From positions 1 to 64,000 of the forward strand of contig NZ_VDFU01000013.1 of assembly GCF_006152115.1 (NCBI RefSeq): a DNA stretch of 64,000 bases, written 5' to 3'. The notes below the pieces were generated by a model. That model did no database searches and had not been told where the DNA came from. It saw only the letters and a program-made list of their open reading frames with translations. Positions within the stretch are counted from its first letter, which is position 1, and each line of letters starts with the position of its first letter. This document shows positions 44,779 through 54,558 of this stretch, one piece after another. This DNA comes from Rubellimicrobium rubrum. Lineage in GTDB: Bacteria; Pseudomonadota; Alphaproteobacteria; Rhodobacterales; Rhodobacteraceae. Both the position numbers and the translations under genes were made by a program.

Positions 44779-45602
44779 TCGATGGTGTCCCGGGTGCAGA
44801 GGGCCGGCTCCGGCAGTTGCCCCTCGGCTCGGGGTGGGGCGCAGGCGACCCGGCCTATAGCAAGGGCCAGGGGCCGCCCCGAATCGGCGGACTTGCTTAG
44901 GCGGTTCCTAGTCTTCGTCGTGTTCCGGTGACCCAAGTTGATCGCCCGCGCCAGCTCAGGCACCTCCCCTTCGGCCAGCTCGTCCGCACGCGCTCTGTCG
45001 GTATATGAACGCGCGCGGTCAGGGTTCCCGGTGGAGGTGCAAGCCTGGCCCTCAATGCCCGGCTCTCCCCCATCCCGCAGACACATAACGCGGGAGCAGG
45101 TCGGCCAGTCCGGACTATCGAGGGCCGGCTGGACCTGTCGGGTGTCACGGGCGAGGTTCTCGACATCGACATCGCCGTGGGATGCGCCTCGGGCCGGACC
45201 GAAATAGGTGCCGAGGTTGGCATTGACGCCGCTGGCGAATTCGGTGCGCATACGGGCCTTGAACGAGCCTTGAAGGGAAGCTGCATGAGTCTGGGTTTCG
45301 GTGGACAGCCGGTCGTTCCCCTCCGGGTAAGCAGTCGAAAGCGTCAGACCCGACAGGTTGTCCCACATAGCGACCTTGCCGCGAAACCAGGCGCAGGCCT
45401 GCCTGTCGCCGTTCGACCCGCCGTCCAAGATGCACCGGGAATCATTGTCCAGACTGGTGGAACCCTTGCGGAATGCGACGCCCGGCTGGGCGGCCGGGCA
45501 CGGCGTGCCAAACGTCAGTCCGTTCCCACGGACCTGACCAAAAGCACCCGCCATCTGATGTCTCATAACCACGTCACCGTTCTCCGACCTGTCCGGCATC
45601 AT
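44775..45602 (-). CDS. uncharacterised frame translationally coupled to the O-antigen ligase
   Basis: The 275-codon frame ends in a 4-base ATGA overlap with the O-antigen-ligase gene, a sign that it may be translated. The predicted protein has Asn/Asp/Gly-rich patches (LDNDSRCILDGGSNGD, FASGVNANLGTYFGPA) in the middle but Arg- and Pro-rich ends. No signal peptide, membrane segment or known domain is recognised. It may be a diverged or decaying glycan-locus gene, or a chance frame; codon-position bias could not be computed. Confidence 0.35.
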   Translation of the reverse strand: MMPDRSENGDVVMRHQMAGAFGQVRGNGLTFGTPCPAAQPGVAFRKGSTSLDNDSRCILDGGSNGDRQACAWFRGKVAMWDNLSGLTLSTAYPEGNDRLSTETQTHAASLQGSFKARMRTEFASGVNANLGTYFGPARGASHGDVDVENLARDTRQVQPALDSPDWPTCSRVMCLRDGGEPGIEGQACTSTGNPDRARSYTDRARADELAEGEVPELARAINLGHRNTTKTRNRLSKSADSGRPLALAIGRVACAPPRAEGQLPEPALCTRDTIE

Positions 45603-45747
45603 AACCGCTATAATCCAGGATGCGAGGCAGAGCGTTCGGTCCCCCTAGCCGTTCAGTGGTTTACTGCCCGCCCGTGTCCCGGCTTCGCAGCAGCAGCCCC
45701 GACCCACGAACGATGCTCTACGAGGACCGCGGCCACCATAGGCGGCT

Positions 45748-47061
45748 ATGGTGACGCCAATGTCTGATACCATGCAAACCTTTCGAAATCCCTCTGATCG
45801 CCCGCGCGTTTCCGTGATCATGGCGAACTGGCAGGGCGAACGGTTCATTTCGGACGCCATCGCCTCGGTGCTTGCGCAAAGCATGGGCGACCTCGAGGTT
45901 CTGGTCGCCGACGATGCATCCACCGACCGGAGCACGGCTCTTGTGCAGGAGATGGCAGATCGCGACTCCAGGGTCCACCTCCTCGCGACAGAGGTGAACG
46001 GGGGCCCTTCGGCGGCCCGCAACCGCGCCCTGGCCGCCGCGCGGGGAGAGTGGATCGCCGTCATGGACAGCGACGACGTCCTGCATCCCAGGCGTCTCGA
46101 ACTGCTGCTGGAGGCAGCGACGCGGCACGAAGCCGACCTTGTGGCCGACGACATGGCCGCTTTCGGCGATGGACCGGGCCTAGGGGGCTGGACCTTGCTG
46201 GGTGTCCTGGGGCTCAGGGACGTCCTGACCGTTTCTCCTGCTTACTTCGTGGACTGCAACGGGACGGATAGAACGCTGCCGCAACTCGGCTACCTGAAGC
46301 CGCTCATCCGGCGATCGGCCCTCGGCGGTATTCGCTACGATCCCCGCATCCGCGTCGGAGAGGACTACGACCTCTACCTGCGCCTGCTTCTGCAAGGAGC
46401 GCGCTTCTGTATCCTGCCGCTGCCGCTGTACCTTTATCGCCGGCATGCCACGTCCCTGTCCCACCGCCTTTCCGTGAAGGTGCTGGAACCGCTCTTGGAC
46501 GCTCACAACGAACTTGTCCGGTCGCAGCCGACGGACTCCGAACTCGGTCGGGCGCTGGCCCAGCGGAGTCGTATGCTGGAACGAAGCCTTCGGTATGAAC
46601 GGCTGGTCGCTGCCATCAAGGCGAGGGCCGTCGGTCCGAGTGCGGGGTTGGTCCTGCGCGATCCGTTCCTGCTCCGCCTTCTTGCCCGAAGCCTGACCGA
46701 GCGCTGGACTCGGCCTACTAACCCGGGCGAACGCTCCGCCTCTGCAAGCCTCCGGGTTGCCTTGGTCCCCGAAGGTCGCGACGTCGGGACTGAAGGAACA
46801 TACGATGAGGTCCTGACCGTCTGGCCACTCGGGCCCGACCGGCTGGACGATGCCCCGCGAATTCAGGCCTTGGTCTGCCGCCTGACCGAACTGGCCTCCA
46901 ACAGCCCGATCGATGTCACTGCGGTCGGGCTGGCTGGCTTGGACTGCGTTGGTCTTGTACCGAACCCGGACCTCAGCCAAGTCATTCTGACTGAAGCGGA
47001 AGCGGAACGTCTCCCGACCCTGCTGCCGGCCCGAACAAGGCTGACTGTGGTCCGCAGCTAG
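45748..47061 (+). CDS. glycosyltransferase family 2 with C-terminal extension
   Basis: The 437-residue protein has a GT-A domain: VSVIMANWQGE (21-31), nucleotide-sugar binding VADDAST, and MDSDD (the DxD motif) near 111, followed by GEDYDLYLRLLLQGARF near 207. The C-terminal 120 residues are a separate, uncharacterised domain. It is highly similar in outline to the convergent gene 47058-48044. The two stops overlap by 4 bases. It acts in repeat-unit assembly; the sugar is unknown. Confidence 0.88.
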   Translation: MVTPMSDTMQTFRNPSDRPRVSVIMANWQGERFISDAIASVLAQSMGDLEVLVADDASTDRSTALVQEMADRDSRVHLLATEVNGGPSAARNRALAAARGEWIAVMDSDDVLHPRRLELLLEAATRHEADLVADDMAAFGDGPGLGGWTLLGVLGLRDVLTVSPAYFVDCNGTDRTLPQLGYLKPLIRRSALGGIRYDPRIRVGEDYDLYLRLLLQGARFCILPLPLYLYRRHATSLSHRLSVKVLEPLLDAHNELVRSQPTDSELGRALAQRSRMLERSLRYERLVAAIKARAVGPSAGLVLRDPFLLRLLARSLTERWTRPTNPGERSASASLRVALVPEGRDVGTEGTYDEVLTVWPLGPDRLDDAPRIQALVCRLTELASNSPIDVTAVGLAGLDCVGLVPNPDLSQVILTEAEAERLPTLLPARTRLTVVRS

Positions 47062-48044
47062 GTAGGAGTCATAGCCTCGACGCCGAGAAGAAGCCTGTAA
47101 CCTTCTTGGACCGGTTCGACATGGCGTGGCCGGAGCTTATCACGCAACACGCCGGAGAGGACCGGGGCTATCCACCCTGGGCGAGATAGCAGCGTGCGTG
47201 CCACTCCGGGCAGCCCCCGATGACCCTTGATGTCCAGAACAGCGCGGTGGGCATGGCGGCCAGCCATCTGGGCGAGGCCCTGTCGCAGGGCCGAGCGTTC
47301 CTCGTACGTCAAACCTGGCGCTTTGAGGTGAATTCGCATGGCCCGGATCAGGGCCTCGAGATCCTCGGTACGGTGATGCGAGCTCAACGAATCCGACCTC
47401 ACCTGCGCGAGGTATCCAGGGCGAGAGGTGAGCAGAAAGCGTGCGCCCGCCATCAAGGCACGGACGTAAAGATCGTAATCTTCTCCGAGCCTTAAGCCCG
47501 GATCGTATCGCAGGTCGTTTCGCAGCAGGAACTCGCGCGAGATCAGAGGCTTCAGGAACCCGAGTTCCCCTCGCGCCACACCGGAACGCCGAAGGTTGCC
47601 TTGGACGAATTCGGCCAGGGATAGGGTCTGGAAGGCAGCGGTGCGGCTCGGATCGACGAGCGAGTCGGGAAGAGCATAGTCCGGGTCGTTGACGAACACG
47701 ACGTTGTCCGCCACCAGATCCCAATCATTGCGCTGGATCAATGGCTCGAGCCGCCCTGGCAGGAACCGATCGTCGGCATCGAGGACCGCCAGGACGTCGG
47801 CTTGGGCCATGGCGATGGCCCGGTTCCGGGCCTCTGCGGGTCCGACATTCCGGGCCAGCGACAGAACGTGCAATCTGGCATCGCCAGCCGCCGCCCTGCG
47901 GGCCATCTCGGCGGTGCCGTCGGTTGATCCGTCGCTGACCACGATGACCTCGGTCACATGGTCACTCGCTAGGGCGGACCTCACGGCCGGGCCGATCGTG
48001 GCTTCAGCGTTACGGGCAGCTACAACGACTCCGACAGTGCGCAT
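47058..48044 (-). CDS. glycosyltransferase family 2
   Basis: The 328-residue GT-A enzyme has VVVAARNAEATIG (6-18), VSDGSTDGTAEMA, LDADD (DxD) near residue 93, and GEDYDLYVRALMAGARF near 206. It is a paralogue of the convergent gene to its left: both share LGFLKPLI-type and GEDYDLY segments and the Arg-Asn-rich ARNRA turn. The start at 48044 has GAGGAC upstream. It is leftward and 66 bases after the Wzc-like stop. Confidence 0.9.
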   Translation of the reverse strand: MRTVGVVVAARNAEATIGPAVRSALASDHVTEVIVVSDGSTDGTAEMARRAAAGDARLHVLSLARNVGPAEARNRAIAMAQADVLAVLDADDRFLPGRLEPLIQRNDWDLVADNVVFVNDPDYALPDSLVDPSRTAAFQTLSLAEFVQGNLRRSGVARGELGFLKPLISREFLLRNDLRYDPGLRLGEDYDLYVRALMAGARFLLTSRPGYLAQVRSDSLSSHHRTEDLEALIRAMRIHLKAPGLTYEERSALRQGLAQMAGRHAHRAVLDIKGHRGLPGVARTLLSRPGWIAPVLSGVLRDKLRPRHVEPVQEGYRLLLGVEAMTPT

Positions 48045-48110
48045 GGCTTTTGTCCTCGGTCCATTTCAGCACCACTCCCCGGTTCTCCAGGGAGCGACGA
48101 GCGTGCGTTC

Positions 48111-50486
48111 TCAGCCTCGTGTACCCGCCGCTTCCTGATAGTAGGCCGAATAGGCGGGCTGCATGTCCGTCGCAGAGTAGCGCGGCAGTGCCTTGAGATC
48201 GACAAGGTTCAGGACGATGCCGAGCAACCGGCTGCGGACCAGCGGGTCATGGGCCAGATTGTACGAGATCGCCTTGCGGGGTGTCTGCCCCCATGCTGCC
48301 ACCATGACGACCTGATCGACGAAGTTCAGGCAAAGACGGGCGTCGATCACGGGGCCGAGTGGGGCCAAATCCAGGACGATGAAGCGGAAGGTGTTCCGTG
48401 CCTCGGCCAGCATCCGTTCCAGGCTCGGAGAGCTCAGGACGTCGTAGGCCAGCGACCCGAGATTCGGTCCCTCGGACCCAATCACGTCGACCCCGGTACT
48501 GCCCATTTCGGTCATGGCATGTTCGACGGGAACTTGGTTCGTCGCAATCGAGGTCAGCCCGCTCCGCCCGGTGAGCCCCAGGCGAAGGCTCAGATCCGCC
48601 TTCCGCAGGTCGGCATCGATAAGGAGCGTCCTTTGCCCACCGGCCGCAAGAACGGCCGCCAAGTTCATGGCAACAGTGGTCTTTCCCTCACCAGGGTTCA
48701 GCGACGTCACGCCGATGATGCGGGCACCCTCGCCGGGCAGTGCCAGGTCGGACGCCAGGCGGATGCTGCGGAGGGTCTCCGTGAACTGGGACTGTGGCCA
48801 TCGCAGCACCGGGAGGTCCACGTCGGGAAGTCGGACAGGTTGGGGGGGCAGGGCCTCCGACTCAAGGAGGATGGTTTCCGGGCCGACCACCCTTCTGCGG
48901 CGCGGCCCCGGCAGGCCGCCGACAGCCGGCAGATACCCTAGGAAACGCTGGCCAAGCCGTTCCGTCACATCAGAGCCGGTCCGGACGAACCGCTCGCGCT
49001 GTTCCCGTAGGCCTGTATGGAGCGCCGCAGCCATAAGACCGAGGATCATTCCCAGACCCAGAGTTCTGACCGTGCTCGGCGAGCTGGGGTCCAGCGGCAC
49101 CGTCGCCAGCGACAGGACCCGCACGTTGGAGACCGGAAGCGTCCGCTGCTGGTTCGCGCGCTCGGCTTGGATGAGGAGCGCTTCGTAAAGGTTTGACACC
49201 GCTTCGGCCCGCTGCTCCAAGGCACGTAGTTCGATGAGGGCCTGACCTGCAACGGCGTTGGCCTCGACCAGCTTCGCCAAGGTCTCGCGCAGCGCCGTGA
49301 CCCGTTCGGAGGCCACGTCGAGGCTGCCCCGCGCCCGCGCCGCCGCCTGCTGCGTCTCGTTGTAAAGGCGGCTGGCGAGGTCATCGATCTGCGCCTCGAG
49401 CCTTACCAGTTCCGGGTTCTCCGCGCCGAAGTTCTCGAGCACCTCGTCGCGGCGGGCGAGGAACTGGTCGAACTCCTGCTGGAGGATGGAGACCGGCTCG
49501 TCATTGTTCGGAATCAGCACACGCGTGCCCCGATCCTTCAGGGCCTCGGGGCCCATGGCTAGGACGGATTCATAGGCGGCCACCAGAGCCCTGCCCCTCG
49601 CCTCATCGGCAAGCGCCACGGCGTATTCGTCATTGACGCGCCGGACGCTGTCGCTGCTGATCAGGCCTTCGGCCGACTCCACGAGGCCGTTCTGGACGCG
49701 GAACCGTTCGACGGCGGTGAGAGCCTCCCGCGCTTCGTCGCCCAACTCCGCGATCCGCAGGCTCAGCCATGTGGCGGTCTGCTCGTTGACGGCTTGGTTG
49801 GCTTCGACGATGTCCTCCGTGTAGCCTTGGACATAGGCGTTGGCGAGATCGGCCGACAGTTCCGGGGATTGGGTCTCGAAGATGATGGTCAGGGCGCTGC
49901 TTTGGCCGATCCGGTAGATGCGGACCCGCTGCTGCAATCGATCGGCGACGCCCTCGCGCAGACGTTCCTGCTCCATCTCGGGGGTCACGACGACCTCCGG
50001 CGTAGCTGCGGGCGCTTCGCCGCCCGTCAGGGGGCTCAGCAGGCTGCGGATCACGTTCTTGATTTGGCCGGTCATGAGGGCCAGTTGCGACTGTCGTTCG
50101 GAGAGATAGCGTTCGTCCTGGGTCAGGTCGAGTTGATCGACCACCCGGAGGGCCAGCCTCTGCGACTGCAGGACCTGCAGAGCGTTCTCGATGGTGATCT
50201 CCGACACGCTTTCGCCATCGACGAGTGTCACCTCGTCGATGTTCGTATTGGTCTGCCCGGTGAGGAGGAGCACGGCGCTTGCCTGGTAGCTCTTGGGCGT
50301 CGTGGCCAGATGTGCGATCCCGGCGACAAGGCCGAGCAGCACCCAGGCCACGAAGATCCATCTCTGCCGGCGGACGGCTGCGGCAATCTGGCCGAGGTCC
50401 AAGGTCGCCTCGCGGGTGTTATGGTCCGGAGCTTCGGAGTCCATGCGCCTGCTGCTGTCGGCGATGTTGAGAGCCATGCGCGTCAA
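48111..50486 (-). CDS. Wzc/ExoP-type polysaccharide co-polymerase and tyrosine autokinase
   Basis: The 791-residue protein has a Wzz-type N-terminal periplasmic domain between membrane segments (about 43-62 and 495-515), a long coiled-coil middle, and a C-terminal BY-kinase domain: Walker A LNPGEGKTT near 596, Walker A' TLLIDADLRK near 625, Walker B FIVLDLAP near 710, and a Tyr-rich tail with YSAYYQEA at 780-787. It controls chain length and export. Translation likely starts at TTG 50486: AGGAG lies 6 bases upstream, and TTGA overlaps the preceding gene's stop. The ATG at 50477 is the alternative. Confidence 0.92.
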   Translation of the reverse strand: MTRMALNIADSSRRMDSEAPDHNTREATLDLGQIAAAVRRQRWIFVAWVLLGLVAGIAHLATTPKSYQASAVLLLTGQTNTNIDEVTLVDGESVSEITIENALQVLQSQRLALRVVDQLDLTQDERYLSERQSQLALMTGQIKNVIRSLLSPLTGGEAPAATPEVVVTPEMEQERLREGVADRLQQRVRIYRIGQSSALTIIFETQSPELSADLANAYVQGYTEDIVEANQAVNEQTATWLSLRIAELGDEAREALTAVERFRVQNGLVESAEGLISSDSVRRVNDEYAVALADEARGRALVAAYESVLAMGPEALKDRGTRVLIPNNDEPVSILQQEFDQFLARRDEVLENFGAENPELVRLEAQIDDLASRLYNETQQAAARARGSLDVASERVTALRETLAKLVEANAVAGQALIELRALEQRAEAVSNLYEALLIQAERANQQRTLPVSNVRVLSLATVPLDPSSPSTVRTLGLGMILGLMAAALHTGLREQRERFVRTGSDVTERLGQRFLGYLPAVGGLPGPRRRRVVGPETILLESEALPPQPVRLPDVDLPVLRWPQSQFTETLRSIRLASDLALPGEGARIIGVTSLNPGEGKTTVAMNLAAVLAAGGQRTLLIDADLRKADLSLRLGLTGRSGLTSIATNQVPVEHAMTEMGSTGVDVIGSEGPNLGSLAYDVLSSPSLERMLAEARNTFRFIVLDLAPLGPVIDARLCLNFVDQVVMVAAWGQTPRKAISYNLAHDPLVRSRLLGIVLNLVDLKALPRYSATDMQPAYSAYYQEAAGTRG

Positions 50487-51457
50487 GAAGAACTCCTATC
50501 GGGAGGGGTCGCCGGGACGTCTGCCCCGGTGGCACCGCTCTCGTATCCGTAAAGCGTCAGTGAGCGAAGGCCGAGTAGGCTCGACGCGGCACCCACATGA
50601 AGGCAGCCCCGCAGCAGAGCGCGGTTCCGTCGTTCCCTGGAGTATGCGATTGGCACCGCCATGGCCAGACAGGCGCTGGCCTTGGCCGCCGCGACCGCCG
50701 CCAAGCCTGCGCGCCGGACCGGAGAGGCGTCGCGACCGATCAGCAGTCCATGTGTCTGTCCCATACGAAACCGGCGACGAAAGAGCCATCCTGCGTTCGC
50801 GCGGTCTGCGGGAACATGCTCCCAGGCGAGCGCCAAAGGCGCAGCCAGCAACACCGCCCCGGCGGCCTTGGCCGCGGCGAAGAACTCGGTGTCCTCGCCT
50901 CCCGATTGGCCGAACCGGAGGTCGAAGCGCCGCCCCGTGAAGGCGGGAGTCTTCAGTGCCACCATGGCGTTGCCAGTATGGCCCGTTCGGACCCGGCCGG
51001 CCAGGTCGATCTCGGGCTGCATGTCATGGAACCGTCCGGCCCGAATCCAACCCGGAGCCTCGTCCGAGTGGATGCCCGAAATGGGACCGAAGACGGCATC
51101 GGCTCCGGTGTGCTCCAGCGTCGCCAACAGGGTCGAGAACCAGTCCGGACCGACCCATTCGTCGTCGTCAAGAAACGCCAGGGCATCCGCGCCCAAAGCT
51201 TCGGCCTCGGCCAGAACTCCATTCCGGGCAATCGAGATGTTGCGAGCCGGACAGTGGAGATAGGTGATCGGCACCCCCGTCTGTTGTGCGACCCGTTCGA
51301 CCAAGGGCCTTGCACTGGGGGTGCCGTCGTTGTCCGCCACGACGATCGTGGTCTCGACCCCGACGGGCGTGACCTGCGCTATCAGCGAGACCAGCGTCCG
51401 TTCCAAACTCGCACGCCGGAAGGTGCACACCCCAAGGACCGCGCGCCGGACCTTCAT
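50483..51457 (-). CDS. glycosyltransferase family 2
   Basis: The 324-residue GT-A enzyme has VLGVCTFRRASLERTL (7-22), VVADNDGTPSA, and FLDDDEW (DxD-type) at 94-100, then a catalytic-side GGEDTEFF (about 186-193). The C-terminal part has hydrophobic segments. Its stop overlaps the TTG start of the co-polymerase gene and its own start overlaps the next gene by ATGA, so it is part of a long operon. The sugar specificity is unknown. Confidence 0.9.
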   Translation of the reverse strand: MKVRRAVLGVCTFRRASLERTLVSLIAQVTPVGVETTIVVADNDGTPSARPLVERVAQQTGVPITYLHCPARNISIARNGVLAEAEALGADALAFLDDDEWVGPDWFSTLLATLEHTGADAVFGPISGIHSDEAPGWIRAGRFHDMQPEIDLAGRVRTGHTGNAMVALKTPAFTGRRFDLRFGQSGGEDTEFFAAAKAAGAVLLAAPLALAWEHVPADRANAGWLFRRRFRMGQTHGLLIGRDASPVRRAGLAAVAAAKASACLAMAVPIAYSRERRNRALLRGCLHVGAASSLLGLRSLTLYGYESGATGADVPATPPDRSSS

Positions 51458-52482
51458 CGGGGGCTCCTTGCGGCAGTCCCGGCCAAGAGCCCACGCCAGA
51501 ATCCGAACGACCAGCTTGCCTGCATCAGACCGGCCATGACGCCCGCCGCAAGGCCACGCCAGTCACCCACGGCCATGGTGATGAGGAGGCCGGCCCCAAG
51601 GCACGCAAGCAGCCAAAGGCCGACCGGAACCAGAAAGACCGGACTGAGCGGCCAAAGGATGCCAAGCGCCAGGAGAGGGCCGAGGGCCAGCAGTACGGCT
51701 TGCCTCGCCCTGAGCCGCTGCCGGTGCTTGCGGAAGGTCCGCGCCCGGCCCTTGCCGAAGCGGAAGTATTGCACGGCGAGACGCTCAGGCGTCGCGCGCG
51801 GGACGTAGAGCACGCGTGTCAGACCGGTCAGCCAGATCCGCCGCCCGGCTTCGGCAAGTCGGAGGTCGAGTTCAGCATCCTCGTTGTGGCTGAACTCCGC
51901 ATCGTAGCCACCGACTGCATTAAAGGCCTGAAGGTCGAAAAGAGCATGGTGGCCATGCTCCACCCAGCGCCCGCCGCCGATCACCCGGTGCGCGGCTCCT
52001 CCGTTCCCGAAACGGGAGTTCTGGGCCAGCGCGATGGCACGCTGCCAGAAGCCTGTTCCGACGGCGGTCATGCCGACCACCACGCTGTCCGCGCCGTGGC
52101 GCTGCGCCTCCGCCAGGAGCACATCGCAGAAATCGGGTGGATAGGACGCATGGGCGTCGATCCGTATGAGCCAGCGCGTGCCCGCGCCGGCAAAACGCTC
52201 GACCGCCAGATTGACGCCGGCACCCTGCAACCGCCCGGGATTTGGCAACAGGACGACTCGGTCGCTTTGGCGCGCAAGGTCGGTGACGATCTCTCGGGTC
52301 CCGTCGGTTGAGCCGCCGTCCGCCACGACCAGACACGCCTCGAGCCGCTCCAGCATCGGCAGAAGCCACGAGATGAGCCCCCCAATATGGGCCGCCTCGT
52401 TGAGCGTCGGGATCACGATCAACACACTGGTCTGGGTGTCCTGCACGGGATGCGGCTCCCTGAAAGGGGTTTGCAGGCTCAC
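51454..52482 (-). CDS. ExoA-like glycosyltransferase family 2
   Basis: The 342-residue protein has IVIPTLNEAAHIGGLISWLL (quoted in part), ADGGSTDGT near 55, a DxD-type IDAHASYP (112-119) typical of ExoA, and GGYDAEFSHNEDAELDLRLAEAG with the HNEDAEL acceptor motif. Hydrophobic segments lie at the C-terminus (about 265-330). ExoA of S. meliloti adds a beta-1,3-glucose to lipid-linked galactose in succinoglycan. The name is by pattern similarity; the true sugar may differ. ATGA overlaps join it to both neighbours. Confidence 0.88.
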   Translation of the reverse strand: MSLQTPFREPHPVQDTQTSVLIVIPTLNEAAHIGGLISWLLPMLERLEACLVVADGGSTDGTREIVTDLARQSDRVVLLPNPGRLQGAGVNLAVERFAGAGTRWLIRIDAHASYPPDFCDVLLAEAQRHGADSVVVGMTAVGTGFWQRAIALAQNSRFGNGGAAHRVIGGGRWVEHGHHALFDLQAFNAVGGYDAEFSHNEDAELDLRLAEAGRRIWLTGLTRVLYVPRATPERLAVQYFRFGKGRARTFRKHRQRLRARQAVLLALGPLLALGILWPLSPVFLVPVGLWLLACLGAGLLITMAVGDWRGLAAGVMAGLMQASWSFGFWRGLLAGTAARSPR

Positions 52483-53735
52483 TCGGCCGCCTCTAGCTGT
52501 CTGGAATGACGTTCAGGGTCACCGACGATGTCAGCCAGCAGATCTTGGAAATCCGCCTCCGACGCGGCCCATGTGGAGGAGGGCACTTGACGCATGGCTA
52601 CACCCAGCCGTGCGACATCCTCCGGGCTGATGCCACTCAGGAGGGCTCGGACCGCCTCCTCATCGGGTCGGGGGAGCACCAGTCCTACTCCAAGCCGACG
52701 GAGGAAGGATGCGACCTCGGAGCCCTCAAGGGCTAGCGGAACCCGCCCCTGGAGACCCCCTTCGTAGAGGCGATTGGGCAGAAGCCAGTCCGAGTTCTGC
52801 CCAGGGTCGTAGCGGTCCACCATCCAAATAATCTGCACCTGTCCATAGATCGTAGCGAGGTCGTCCGGATAGACATAGGACCCGCCGAATGTCATGTCAG
52901 GGTTGGCGTCCATGACGGCGTGGAAATCGGGAAGCTTGTCGAGCGCGGGAATGCCGCGGGCGACGATCCGGAACCGGCCCGGCGCGGCCCGGGTCAGGGC
53001 ATCGAGCGTGCGCAGCGTCCAATCGCATCGAAGGATGCCGAACCAACCGATGGTCAGAATCTCCCCGGCCCCGACGGACACCGGCGACGCCTGTGTGACG
53101 GCCCCGGTCACCTTGTTCTCGATCAGGCGCATCGCCTCGGTCGGGAACCCGTGAGGTGCGAAATATTGCCGAACGAAGCCGGGAGAGGACACGAGGACGA
53201 GCGACACCGACCGGAACAGCCTGCGCTCCAACGACCGCAGGAGACGGGCCCGCAGGCTGTCACCCAGCATCATGCGATGGATGTCGAGCACCTCGTACAC
53301 AACCCTGACGGGCGGCCCTGGCCAAAGGCGGCGGGCCCGCATGGCTAGGGCCAGCATCTCGAGGTTGCGGGCCAGGATGACGTCCGGCTTCGACATGCCC
53401 TCGAGCTGCTTGCCGAGTCCTGGTGCCGCGCGGCCGACCGTGAGAACGCGCCGGAACAGCCGCCCGTCCTCGGTCGAGCCCAGCACGATCGCTGGACCGC
53501 GCAAAGGGCCTGCTCGGCGACGGAACCCGGCGACCGTGATCCTGGCGCCAGCCGTCATGAGCATATGGTGACGACGCCAGATGGCCGCGTCATTAAGGTC
53601 GTGGGCCAGGTAGAGGATGTGCGGCTCGGATCCCCTGCCCCGCCCCGTGGCCCGCTCATCGTGCGATCCGTCCTGCGGCCCATTCGAAATCGGCGGGGTC
53701 CCGGGCTGGACCGCAGCGGGAAAGTCGATCGTCAT
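52479..53735 (-). CDS. ExoL-like glycosyltransferase (GT-B type)
   Basis: The 418-residue protein has HILYLAHDLNDAAIWRR with GARITVAGFRRR, a start like that of ExoL-type transferases (SAHDL-DPA--RRV-ML--G). The C-terminal half has a GT-B nucleotide-binding region: YPNR-type LPNRLYEGG near 335 and a later E-x7-E-like pair EGSEVASFLRR. No signal peptide. The start is set at 53735, because the first 16 residues of the longer frame are unlikely. It is the first gene of the operon 48111-53735; the gene upstream is far (820 bases), so its promoter lies in the gap. Confidence 0.82.
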   Translation of the reverse strand: MTIDFPAAVQPGTPPISNGPQDGSHDERATGRGRGSEPHILYLAHDLNDAAIWRRHHMLMTAGARITVAGFRRRAGPLRGPAIVLGSTEDGRLFRRVLTVGRAAPGLGKQLEGMSKPDVILARNLEMLALAMRARRLWPGPPVRVVYEVLDIHRMMLGDSLRARLLRSLERRLFRSVSLVLVSSPGFVRQYFAPHGFPTEAMRLIENKVTGAVTQASPVSVGAGEILTIGWFGILRCDWTLRTLDALTRAAPGRFRIVARGIPALDKLPDFHAVMDANPDMTFGGSYVYPDDLATIYGQVQIIWMVDRYDPGQNSDWLLPNRLYEGGLQGRVPLALEGSEVASFLRRLGVGLVLPRPDEEAVRALLSGISPEDVARLGVAMRQVPSSTWAASEADFQDLLADIVGDPERHSRQLEAAE

Positions 53736-54558
53736 ACGGGCTCGCTCTCCAACCTGCTTTCGGACACATAACCAATACTGCAAGCAGGGCTGCAGGACCG
53801 CAATGCTGGCCGGACCGCGCTCCGCCCCCCTGCAATGGCCAACATGCTGCCCTGCAGCACGGCTGCCGTCAAGAAGTCGGGCCGCTGCACGGGCCGCGAA
53901 ACGCCCGAGGCGCTTACGGAAAGAACAATAGCGCCCATTCGTCGGGATCAGTGAGGAGGAGGAGGTTCTTCGAAAGACGGACCCTCGCCCGGTCCTGCAG
54001 GAACTGGACAGGAATCGGAAAGTCCATGAACAGTCGTGACCTCTCTCCGCTCAGGTCACCCAAGAGCACCAGAAACCCCGTGGGGTCCCCATCGGCTCTG
54101 AATTTTCGGCCCCGCTGAGTGCCGCAAGCGGGAAGCCGCCTCGCCGCTAACAACCCAGAGTTGTGCCGCCATCTCGCCAAGTTCTCGCCCCAAACCAAGG
54201 CGAGGCTACCGGTGGTTCGACAAGAAACCCCGGTGCGGCGGTGTGGCCAGGACAAGGTCGCGCCCTTTCACCGTGCATGACGTGGGACAGCCAGGAGATG
54301 TGCCTCATGCGACAGCTTTGACCTTACGACCCGAGGAGCTCGGCCCCCCCGTACGACGCGTGGCGCGCCTGAGCGCTCGCGGGCTGCCCGCCTCGAAGTG
54401 GACGTCCAGTGGTTCCGCACTGTTCGTTCCCCACCAACGCCGGGCGCGGCTGCCCTTGGCGCCTCCCTCCAAGCCAAGGCCAGCCAAAGCCGAGGCACCA
54501 TCACCGGTCGCACGACGACCATGACAGCGGCTTCGCAGTCGCATCCTCCATCAATCCG
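53736..54558. other. divergent control region of the glycosyltransferase operon and the GH16-RTX gene
   Basis: About 820 bases. Frames seen here (for example 53914-54255 leftward) have no recognisable domain. The promoters of the two divergent units should be here. No clean inverted repeat was found by eye. Confidence 0.45.

Noticed and set aside
53914-54255. Leftward 113-codon frame in the divergent region before the RTX gene
   Set aside because: Its C-terminal part looks hydrophobic but the N-terminal half is Arg-rich and irregular; no domain or ribosome site supports it.
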